Source of the DNA: Rhodospirillales bacterium
GTDB lineage: Bacteria > Pseudomonadota > Alphaproteobacteria > Rhodospirillales > Casp-alpha2
Length of the DNA stretch: 64,000 bases
Assembly: GCA_017644185.1 (NCBI GenBank)
Contig: JAEPMA010000002.1
Coordinates: 372,001-436,000, forward strand
Direction of reading: 5' to 3'
The position numbers and the translations under genes were made by a program. The notes below the pieces were generated by a model. That model was not told the DNA's origin. It ran no database searches and worked only from the letters and a program-made list of their open reading frames with translations. Positions 58,018 to 64,000 of the stretch are shown one piece after another (positions within the stretch are counted from its first letter, which is position 1; each line of letters opens with the position of its first letter).

Positions 58018-58965
58018 TCACGCCGCTTCCAGCAGCGGGGCCGCGGTACGCACCCCCCACCTGAGGCGCGCCGACCGGGCACGCGGATTGCGGTTGATCT
58101 CGGCATCCGACGGCGTGCGGCCGCGACGTTCCGGCACTTCGAAAATAGTGGCGGCTTCATCGCCCTTGACCGGCATGTGGCGCGACGGCTGCGGGCCTGC
58201 GCCGCTCCGCTCCTGGAAGAACGTCTTCAGGCGACGGTCTTCCAACGAGTGGAACGAGACCGCGGCCAGACGGCCACCCTCACGCAACAGCGCGGCGGCG
58301 GCAGCCAGGCCGCGGTCCAGCTCGGCCAGCTCCTCGTTGACGTAGATCCGGAGCGCCTGAAACGTGCGCGTTGCCGGATCGATGCCATCCTTTGAACGCC
58401 GGACCACGCGGCGCACCACTTCGGCCAGCTGGCCGGTGCGGGTGATCGGCGATTGTTCGCGAAGCTCGACGATGGCGCGCGCGATCTTGCGCGACGCGCG
58501 CTCTTCGCCGTAGCGATAGATAATGTCGGCCAGTTCCTTTTCGGCGAGCTTGTTGACGGCGTCCGCCGCGCTCATGCCGTCTTTTTCCATCCGCATATCC
58601 AGCGGCCCGTCGAAGCGGAACGAAAAGCCCCGCGCCGGATCGTCGATCTGCATGGAAGAAACACCGAGATCGAGGGCGATCCCATCGACCTGGGTCACGC
58701 CGACCCCCATCAGAAGCTCGCGCATGTCCCCGAAGCGCCCGTTGAGGACGGTGAGACGGTTGCCGTATCCGGCGGCCATCTCGTTGCCCGCATCGGCGGC
58801 GTCGGGATCGCGGTCGATGCCCCAGACGGTGCAATCGGCGGCTTCAAGCAAGGCACGCGAGTACCCGCCGGCACCGAACGTCGCATCGACATAGACGGCC
58901 CCGTCGCGGGGCGCCAAAACATCCACCACGTCATCCAGCAGAACGGGGATGTGTTTTTCACTCAT
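58018..58965 (-). CDS. rsmH: 16S rRNA (cytosine1402-N4)-methyltransferase
   Basis: Methylates C1402 in the ribosomal P site. In 315 residues: HIPVLLDDVVDVLAP, VDATFGAGGYSRALLEA (SAM motif I), WGIDRDPDA, GIALDLGVSSMQIDDPARGFSF and TFQALRIYVNEELAEL. The order mraZ-rsmH-ftsL is conserved. It starts 3 bp after the mraZ stop. Confidence 0.97.
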   Translation of the reverse strand: MSEKHIPVLLDDVVDVLAPRDGAVYVDATFGAGGYSRALLEAADCTVWGIDRDPDAADAGNEMAAGYGNRLTVLNGRFGDMRELLMGVGVTQVDGIALDLGVSSMQIDDPARGFSFRFDGPLDMRMEKDGMSAADAVNKLAEKELADIIYRYGEERASRKIARAIVELREQSPITRTGQLAEVVRRVVRRSKDGIDPATRTFQALRIYVNEELAELDRGLAAAAALLREGGRLAAVSFHSLEDRRLKTFFQERSGAGPQPSRHMPVKGDEAATIFEVPERRGRTPSDAEINRNPRARSARLRWGVRTAAPLLEAA

Positions 58966-58968
58966 CGC

Positions 58969-59439
58969 TCAGCCCTCCCCGCCGGCGTCACTGGGACGGC
59001 GCAGCTTGAGGGTGAGGCCCCGCGTACGTGCGCGCTCGAACGCGGGCTTGCGGGCATCGGTATATGCTTTCGGCGCCCACATCTGAAAGGTGCGGCCACG
59101 CCCGACAAAGGTGATCTCGTCCTTGACCCCGATATTGCCCAGAAATTCCTCGGGGACGACGATCCGGCCTTCGCCGTCGAACGGCAGACGTTGCGCGCTT
59201 TCGACGATGATAGATAGGTCGTCCTGCTCGTCGGAGAACATCGGCAGATCTTCCAGACTGTCGACGATTCGCTCCATGAAACTCTCGGCGCAGGCCTCGA
59301 GCGCGGACTGACGGAAAGACGGAAACACGTAGACACCCTGAAACCCCTCGCTGTCGAACAGCGAGCGGAAGGTCTTGGGCACGGAGACGCGGCCTTTTTT
59401 GTCGACCTTGTTCGTGTGTGTTCCCGTAAAGACGCCCAT
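58969..59439 (-). CDS. mraZ: Transcriptional regulator MraZ
   Basis: A 156-residue AbrB-like DNA-binding protein with two SpoVT-AbrB half-domains: residues 1-50 (GTHTNKVDKKGRVSVPKTFR) and 78-125 (QRLPFDGEGRIVVPEEFLGNIG). In E. coli MraZ forms rings that bind TGGG repeats and repress the dcw operon. Five such repeats lie upstream here, so autoregulation is expected. AAGGAG lies 8 nt before the ATG. Confidence 0.96.
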   Translation of the reverse strand: MGVFTGTHTNKVDKKGRVSVPKTFRSLFDSEGFQGVYVFPSFRQSALEACAESFMERIVDSLEDLPMFSDEQDDLSIIVESAQRLPFDGEGRIVVPEEFLGNIGVKDEITFVGRGRTFQMWAPKAYTDARKPAFERARTRGLTLKLRRPSDAGGEG

Positions 59440-59464
59440 TTAGGGCTCCTTAATTCCAACGCGT

Positions 59465-59484
59465 TAAAAACGGCTTCTGCCGTC
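59465..59484 (-). terminator. Terminator-like hairpin in the mraZ leader
   Basis: On the minus strand ACGGC-AGAA-GCCGT is followed by TTTT, a short intrinsic-terminator shape lying between the mraZ promoter and its ribosome site. The stem is only 5 bp, so it may act as a weak attenuator or have no effect. Confidence 0.45.
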
Positions 59485-59527
59485 TTCCCCCCGAACACGT
59501 GACCGGATTTGGCGCACGTACCCTTTA

Positions 59528-59571
59528 TGGGATAATTTGGGATATCATGGGTTTTTATGGGCGTCAATGGG
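59528..59571. promoter_or_regulatory. MraZ operator: five 10-bp-phased TGGG boxes over the mraZ promoter
   Basis: TGGG begins at 59528, 59538, 59548, 59558 and 59568 on the plus strand, exactly one helical turn apart. This is the TGGGN-N5 direct-repeat pattern bound by MraZ. On the minus strand TTGACG (59567-59562), a 17-bp spacer and TATCCC (59544-59539) may be the mraZ promoter, inside the boxes, so bound MraZ would block RNA polymerase. The wider 342-bp gap 59440-59781 also holds the leader hairpin and a family C repeat but no gene. Confidence 0.85.
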
Positions 59572-59721
59572 TTCCGTCTCCATATGGTTAACGCAACCCC
59601 AAGGGAATCTGCGGCATTCCGCGACTTTCGCGATACCTGTATTGCAGCCGTGAGTGTCGAAACGATGGGCGGATTTGGGTCATTTCGGGGCGGGCACAGC
59701 ACTGCCCAGATACGCACGACA

Positions 59722-59751
59722 TTGTCATTCCCGCGCACCCGGGAACCCAGA
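59722..59751. repeat. Dispersed repeat, family C, copy 1
   Basis: TTGTCATTCCCGCG followed by CGGGAACCCAG, the widespread GTCATTCCCGCGAAAGCGGGAA-type palindrome, here with a changed loop. Confidence 0.75.
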
Positions 59752-59781
59752 AATGCGGCTGGTCCTTGCATATCTCTATGA

Positions 59782-60093
59782 ATGGAGAAGTCCGGCTACG
59801 TCTACATCCTCGCCAGCAGGCGCAACGGCACCCTTTATACTGGGGTTACGTCGGATCTCGTCCAGCGGGTCTGGCAACACCGCAACGGAATATCAGGCAG
59901 ATTCACAGAGAGATATGGCGTCAAGACGCTCGTACACTTTGAAATTTTCTCGAACGTCGAAGACGCCATCCGGCGCGAAAAAGCGATCAAGAAATGGTAT
60001 CGAAAGTGGAAGCTAGATCTGATCGAACACCATAATCCCGGCTGGCGGGATTTATGGCCCGATATCGCTGGGTCCCCGCTTTCGCGGGGATGA
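59782..60093 (+). CDS. GIY-YIG nuclease family protein
   Basis: A 103-residue single-domain protein with GYVYILASRRNGTLYTGVTS (the GIY-YIG core as YVY...YTG), the conserved Arg in LVQRVWQHR and Glu in RREKAIKKWYR. It belongs to the small YhbQ-like/UPF0213 group, found widely as single genes and not as homing endonucleases. The C-terminal PDIAGSPLSRG and the stop are encoded by a family C repeat, so the natural end may have been displaced. It is the only plus-strand gene in this part of the window. Confidence 0.85.
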   Translation: MEKSGYVYILASRRNGTLYTGVTSDLVQRVWQHRNGISGRFTERYGVKTLVHFEIFSNVEDAIRREKAIKKWYRKWKLDLIEHHNPGWRDLWPDIAGSPLSRG

Positions 60094-60096
60094 CGA
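60069..60096. repeat. Dispersed repeat, family C, copy 2
   Basis: CTGGGTCCCCGC, TTTC, GCGGGGATGAC, forming a near-perfect hairpin. It overlaps the last codons and stop of the GIY-YIG gene. Confidence 0.8.
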
Positions 60097-60116
60097 GATT
60101 TCATATCCCTCTTCAT

Positions 60117-60146
60117 TGTCATTCCCGCGAAAGCGGGAACCCAGAA
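60117..60146. repeat. Dispersed repeat, family C, copy 3 (inverted)
   Basis: GTCATTCCCGC, GAAA, GCGGGAACCCAG, in opposite orientation to copy 2, 20 bp away. The pair could form a larger fold. Confidence 0.8.
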
Positions 60147-60212
60147 CAACGAGGAATGCCGGCAGACGGCAGCCTGGCCAACCCATCCACCCCAAGCTGC
60201 CTGCGGCATAGT

Positions 60213-60598
<386 letters not shown>

Positions 60599-60603
60599 CG
60601 GAC

Positions 60604-60630
60604 ATTATATAAGAGCGCGCACTGCGGCAA
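60604..60630 (-). promoter_or_regulatory. Promoter of rnpB overlapping the amidase stop codon
   Basis: A perfect -10 TATAAT (60609-60604) sits 6-7 nt before the rnpB 5' end. TTGCCG (60630-60625) is a possible -35 with a short 15-bp spacer. The amidase TAA stop (60607-60605) is part of the -10 hexamer. Confidence 0.7.
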
Positions 60631-61291
60631 GCGTGCGGCGTGTTTCCTCGTCCGGATTGCCGTCGAACCAGCGCGGCCGGAAGTGCCGCTGAAAGGCGGC
60701 GATGGCGGCAGGCTCGTTGGAGACGTCATAGCCGATCTCGACCAGAATCTTGAGCACTTCGTAATCTTCACACGGTTCCGGCAGGTTATCCGTATCGGGC
60801 CAGAGACCCACCCCGGCCCCGGCCAGCATCGCCCAGTCGAACAGCTCGCCCGGATCGAGCTTCCGCGTCGGCGCCACGTCAGAATGGCCGACGACATTGC
60901 GCGGCAAGATACCATGGCGCTGAACGATGTCCTGACACAACGGCAACAATGAGCGCGTTTGCGCCGCCGGAAATTCCCGGTAGCCCCACTCGTGTCCGGG
61001 ATTGACCAGCTCGATTCCGATCGAGCGGCTGTTGACGTTCGTTTCGCCCCGCCACGATGCGACACCGGCGTGCCAGGCGCGCGCCTCTTCGCCTACGAGA
61101 TCATAGACATTGCCGTCCTCGTCGATCAGGTAATGCGCGCTCACCTCGGCCGCCGGGTCGCAGAGACGTTCCAGCGCCTCTGCGCAGGTCTTCATACCGG
61201 TATAGTGAAGCACCAGCATGTCGATCGGCGCACCTTCACGGCCGTTAAAGTTGGGCGAGCGCCACTCAAGAATCTGCACATCCCCGTTCAT
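60605..61291 (-). CDS. N-acetylmuramoyl-L-alanine amidase (AmiD/amidase_2 type)
   Basis: Zinc amidase cleaving the MurNAc-L-Ala bond, probably in muropeptide recycling. The 228-residue protein has IDMLVLHYTGM (first His), AWHAGVASWRG, SIGIELVNPG (catalytic Glu) and VVGHSDVAPTRKLDPG (His and Asp ligands). There is no signal peptide, so a cytosolic AmpD-like site of action is possible. The C-terminal part (FRPRWFDGNPDEETRRTLAA) is a peptidoglycan-binding-like helix bundle. It overlaps the upstream EamA gene by 4 bp. Confidence 0.92.
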   Translation of the reverse strand: MNGDVQILEWRSPNFNGREGAPIDMLVLHYTGMKTCAEALERLCDPAAEVSAHYLIDEDGNVYDLVGEEARAWHAGVASWRGETNVNSRSIGIELVNPGHEWGYREFPAAQTRSLLPLCQDIVQRHGILPRNVVGHSDVAPTRKLDPGELFDWAMLAGAGVGLWPDTDNLPEPCEDYEVLKILVEIGYDVSNEPAAIAAFQRHFRPRWFDGNPDEETRRTLAAVRALI

Positions 61292-62184
61292 GTCGGCGGC
61301 CCTTGCAATGTCGAGATCCGCCGGGCCCGTCTCGCCAGCACCATCTGGCGGACGGTGATCAGCGCCACGCCCCCCAGGATCATCCCCCCACCGATCAGTT
61401 TCGTGAGCGTCAATTCATCACCCATCACCGTGACGCCACTCCCCACCGCGATCAGCGGCACGAGCAGATTATAGGGGGCAACCGCCGTCACGTCGTATCG
61501 GTTCAACAGCCAGTACCAAAGCCCATACCCGGCGATCGAACTGGCCAGGGTCATGTATGTCAGCCCATACCAGAAACGGGGCGGCGCCGAGATAACCCGC
61601 GTCATCTGATCGGCCTCAAACAAAAACGACATGCCGAGCGCGACCGGGGCCACGATCAAACCCATCCATGCAATCAGGCTGAACGGCGACACGTCCGGGA
61701 TTTGCTTGGCCCGGATCGAACCCAGCGCCCACATCGCCGCGACAAAGACCAGGATCAACAGCGCGACGACATCGACCCCGGCCGTCGGCACGCCGATCAG
61801 GATCACGATCCCGATAAACGCCATCGCCATACCAGCCATCCGCCAGACGCCGAAGGTCTCCTTCAGCATCAACCACGCCAAAAGCACGACGAAGGGCGTG
61901 CCCAATTGCAGCACGATCCCGGTCGTCGAGATATCGAGGAACTGAATAGCATAGAACAACAATGAGAAATGCCCGACCCCCATGATCAGGGCATATCCGG
62001 CGATATCCTTGGTTCGCTCTTTCGGCACCCTTAGGAAGGGCGCCAGCAGGATCGCCAACAACGCGAAGCGAATGGCCGTCACGAAATAGGGCGGCACCTC
62101 GGTGACCGCGACCTTCACGGCGACGAAATTGCAGCCCCAAAGTGTCACGGTCGCAAGCGCAGCGACGACACCGATCAGTGGCAT
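61288..62184 (-). CDS. EamA/DMT family transporter
   Basis: A 298-residue inner-membrane protein with ten predicted helices in two EamA repeats (LIGVVAALATVTLWGCNFVAV; MALGSIRAKQIPD-like WALGSIRAKQI). The first repeat includes AIRFALLAILLAPFLRV, and the second VAPYNLLVPLIAVGSGVTVMGDELTLTKLIGGGMILGG. Members export amino acids or other metabolites; the substrate is unknown. It shares a 4-bp overlap with the amidase gene, which might hint at a peptidoglycan-derived substrate, but this is speculation. Confidence 0.9.
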   Translation of the reverse strand: MPLIGVVAALATVTLWGCNFVAVKVAVTEVPPYFVTAIRFALLAILLAPFLRVPKERTKDIAGYALIMGVGHFSLLFYAIQFLDISTTGIVLQLGTPFVVLLAWLMLKETFGVWRMAGMAMAFIGIVILIGVPTAGVDVVALLILVFVAAMWALGSIRAKQIPDVSPFSLIAWMGLIVAPVALGMSFLFEADQMTRVISAPPRFWYGLTYMTLASSIAGYGLWYWLLNRYDVTAVAPYNLLVPLIAVGSGVTVMGDELTLTKLIGGGMILGGVALITVRQMVLARRARRISTLQGPPT

Positions 62185-62224
62185 GGGCGTTCCTTAAACT
62201 TGGCCGGCTTTACCACCGGCGGCC

Positions 62225-62980
62225 TCACGAGAACCCGCGGGCTTTCTTGATGCGGTCGTAGGCGTCGTTGATCTTGGCCAGCTTCTCATTCGCCAGTTCG
62301 ATGAATTCTTCCGGCATGCCCTTGGCCATCAGGGTGTCGGGATGGTTTTCACGGACCAGATCCCGATACGCCTTTTTAATGGCCGATTCGGACGCATCCT
62401 TGGAAACCCCCAGAATGTCATAGGCGTCGTCGGCCCGAACCGAACGGCCACCCTCGCCCTTCCAGCCACCGAGGTAAATCGTCTGCAGCCGGTCGAAGTC
62501 GCGTTCGGAAAAACCGAAAAGAAGCGCCACCTTGCGAAGATAGTCGATCTCGCCCGGGTGGATAACGCCATCCGCCTTGGCGATGTGGAATTGGGCGCCG
62601 ATGATCTCTTCCAGGAGATGCCAATCGCCCCGGAACATCTCGGCGATTTGTTCGGCATAAGGTTCGAAACCTTCCGCGCTTTCCTTCGCCTCATCGAAGA
62701 TCGCGGCGACGGTGGGCACATCCTCGGGTTCGATGTGGAACAGCTGCTTGAAGGCGTCGACCTCGTCGCGCGTGACCCGGCCGTCGGCCTTGGCCATTTT
62801 CGCCGACAGCACGATCACGGCGGTCGTGAAGGCGACTTGTTTATCGTCCTGGTCCAGCTTGCCGGATTTCTTGTTCTTGTCGACCACGTGGTGGCCGGCA
62901 ACGGCGCCGATGATCGCACCGATGGGTCCACCGACGGCAAAACCGGCTACGCCGCCGATGACCTTGCCCCAAACGCTCAT
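62225..62980 (-). CDS. DjlA-like J-domain co-chaperone with TerB domain
   Basis: A 251-residue protein. The N-terminus is a Gly-rich hydrophobic segment (GKVIGGVAGFAVGGPIGAIIGAVAG) likely to insert in the membrane. The TerB domain spans about 45-150 (VIVLSAKMAKADGRVTRDEV; AKADGVIHPGEIDYLRKVA). The C-terminal J domain, about 182-250, starts AYDILGVSKDASESAIKKAYR and carries the HPD motif in ENHPDTL, needed to stimulate DnaK. This is the DjlA domain order. Confidence 0.93.
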   Translation of the reverse strand: MSVWGKVIGGVAGFAVGGPIGAIIGAVAGHHVVDKNKKSGKLDQDDKQVAFTTAVIVLSAKMAKADGRVTRDEVDAFKQLFHIEPEDVPTVAAIFDEAKESAEGFEPYAEQIAEMFRGDWHLLEEIIGAQFHIAKADGVIHPGEIDYLRKVALLFGFSERDFDRLQTIYLGGWKGEGGRSVRADDAYDILGVSKDASESAIKKAYRDLVRENHPDTLMAKGMPEEFIELANEKLAKINDAYDRIKKARGFS

Positions 62981-62989
62981 TTCGTCGGT

Positions 62990-63754
62990 TCAACCCCCGC
63001 TAGTGCTGCCGGACCCGATCCGCCCCGCCATCGGCAACTTCAACGCCGGCTCGGCCAAGTCCAATCCAAACGTGAGGCCAAGGATATTGACCTCGATCCC
63101 CTCTTCTCTCGCCGCCAGAATACCAAGCAAACCGAACAATGAAACCTGATATCCGGTGCCGCTCGGCGCCTCGGCGAAAATCCCGCCGTGAGGGATATAA
63201 TCCTTGCCGATCGCGGTCGGTGGCAAATCCAGCCTCAGTTCCGGCACCGCGCGGGCGACGTGCGCGGTGAAGGTATTGGAATTCGGGCCCGGCCAGACGG
63301 TGTAGGTCTCGTTGTACGGGTAGCTCCTGGCGGCCGCATCGACTTTCTTGATCAAGTCGTCCACGCCCGCGCCCCGGATGTCGGCGAGGATCGTCGGCGG
63401 CGCACCGTACCACCGGCCGTCCGGCGCGCGGTTCGAAATCGCCACCGCATCGCCGCCCCGGTACGCGCGCCAGCCCATCACCTCGTATACCGTAAAGCGC
63501 GGCGCGTCGGTCGGCTTGACCGCGACCCACGTGTGAATTCCGAAATAACCACGCCAATTATAGGCGCGCGCACCATAAACCTGGATCACGGCATCGCGCA
63601 CCTGGGCCGGGTCGGGCGCGATCCCAACCGATTCGCGGCTCGCCGTCCGCCAGTCGGCCTTCACGTTATGCCGGTCCAAGGCCGTGACCGCGGACCCTGC
63701 CACGGCCAAAGCGAAAATCAATGCCACCCGGCGCCAGAATTTCCAATGTCGCAA
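62990..63754 (-). CDS. DUF3750 domain-containing protein
   Basis: A 254-residue protein with an N-terminal hydrophobic segment (VALIFALAVAGSAVTAL) acting as signal or anchor. The body has YGARAYNWRGYFGIHTWVAVKP, a conserved strand-rich start, then YNETYTVWPGPNSNTFTAHV and IPHGGIFAEAPSGTGYQVSLFG. This matches DUF3750, which has no known activity. The His/Trp and Asn-Thr-Phe motifs could form an active site, but that is a guess. The start is TTG at 63754, supported by GGAG 9 nt upstream. It precedes the DjlA-like gene by 9 bp. Confidence 0.82.
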   Translation of the reverse strand: MRHWKFWRRVALIFALAVAGSAVTALDRHNVKADWRTASRESVGIAPDPAQVRDAVIQVYGARAYNWRGYFGIHTWVAVKPTDAPRFTVYEVMGWRAYRGGDAVAISNRAPDGRWYGAPPTILADIRGAGVDDLIKKVDAAARSYPYNETYTVWPGPNSNTFTAHVARAVPELRLDLPPTAIGKDYIPHGGIFAEAPSGTGYQVSLFGLLGILAAREEGIEVNILGLTFGLDLAEPALKLPMAGRIGSGSTSGG

Positions 63755-63802
63755 AATCCTCTACTCCGCTTGCGGTCGTTTCAGTTTCGCGTCCGTGCTG
63801 CC

Positions 63803-64000
63803 TTACCTCAGGAGCCGCCGAAAGACGGGCTTAAGCACGATCGGCATAATGTATATAGGGAACTGTCCCACCGCAAAGAAGAGTGGCACGTCCGGATCCA
63901 CGCTGGCGGGCAAAACAGCCAAGATTATGGCGAGATTGCGGGTGCCCGAAATAAACCCGGCGCTGATCGAGGCGCGCCTGCCCGCCCCAGGCACGGCATA
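63803..64000 (-). CDS. Bile acid:sodium symporter family protein, partial (C-terminal 65 residues)
   Basis: The gene enters from the right edge and ends at a TAA at 63803. The visible part contains RRASISAGFISGTRNLAIILAV, which matches the conserved GxxSGNRNxxL helix of SBF/BASS-like sodium-coupled transporters, then PLFFAVGQFPIYIMPIVLKP as the last helix. The rest lies outside the window, so the family call rests on this motif. Confidence 0.6.
   Translation of the reverse strand, partial: YAVPGAGRRASISAGFISGTRNLAIILAVLPASVDPDVPLFFAVGQFPIYIMPIVLKPVFRRLLR

Noticed and set aside
59782-60093. Homing endonuclease or mobile intron
   Set aside because: The GIY-YIG protein is a short single-domain UPF0213-like type and nothing around it looks like an intron or intein.

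Overview
The window is a contiguous chromosomal segment of a GC-rich alphaproteobacterium, most likely a marine or freshwater member of the Rhodospirillales or a close relative. This is inferred from the complete dcw cluster running mraZ to ftsZ and on to lpxC-bamD-recN-ligA, an F0 operon with separate b' and b genes, a PraR-type Xre regulator, a TAXI-type TRAP transporter and the mutY-dciA-dsbA-smc neighbourhood. The species cannot be named from sequence alone. Almost all of it is core genome: there are no insertion sequences, integrases, prophage genes or CRISPR arrays.

Layout. 1-9.7 kb: the 5' end of glyQ, a small membrane protein, a three-domain proline catabolic enzyme (putA, type B), a VOC gene divergent from a TetR regulator with a clear palindromic operator, a GNAT acetyltransferase, an S49 peptidase, a DUF2007-methyltransferase fusion, polyprenyl diphosphate synthase and a small Xre protein. 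9.9-13.8 kb: tRNA-Pro(CGG) with promoter and terminator, a NodB-like deacetylase, a PAS_5 protein, an ETHE1/Blh-like hydrolase and an orphan DctP-type binding protein. 14-18.1 kb: the TAXI TRAP transporter (fused permease plus binding protein) behind a roughly 310-nt structured leader. 18.1-23.2 kb: class III aminotransferase, apt, a small conserved protein, mutY, dciA and a DsbA-like protein. 23.3-25.4 kb: an Lrp/AsnC regulator and an RTX-like protein built from fourteen 17-residue repeats behind a consensus sigma-54 promoter. 25.6-34 kb: smc, atpI-atpB-atpE-atpF'-atpF and two less familiar genes. 34.1-59.4 kb: a long minus-strand block of envelope and division genes (praR-like, ligA, recN, bamD, lpxC, ftsZ, ftsA, ftsQ, ddl, murB, murC, murG, ftsW, murD, mraY, murF, murE, ftsI, ftsL, rsmH, mraZ), headed by five 10-bp-phased MraZ boxes. 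59.8-64 kb: a GIY-YIG protein, RNase P RNA, an AmiD-type amidase, an EamA permease, a DjlA-like protein, a DUF3750 protein and the 3' end of a bile acid:sodium symporter family gene.

How the genes work together. The dcw block makes lipid II precursors (MurB-F, Ddl, MraY, MurG), polymerises them at the septum (FtsW, FtsI) and builds the divisome (FtsL, FtsQ, FtsA, FtsZ). lpxC and bamD extend it to outer-membrane synthesis, and recN and ligA to DNA repair. The start and stop codons of many neighbours overlap by 4 bp, so translational coupling is likely. The F0 genes form one unit ending in a strong terminator.

The most unusual material is the sigma-54-driven RTX-like gene and its upstream palindrome, placed between dsbA and smc. 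Next are the TAXI leader RNA and the MraZ operator with a terminator-like hairpin in the mraZ leader. Intergenic spaces carry several families of short palindromic dispersed repeats, and one supplies the 3' end and stop codon of the GIY-YIG gene. Start codons were moved from the longest open frame where a Shine-Dalgarno sequence or family length pointed elsewhere; each such change is stated.
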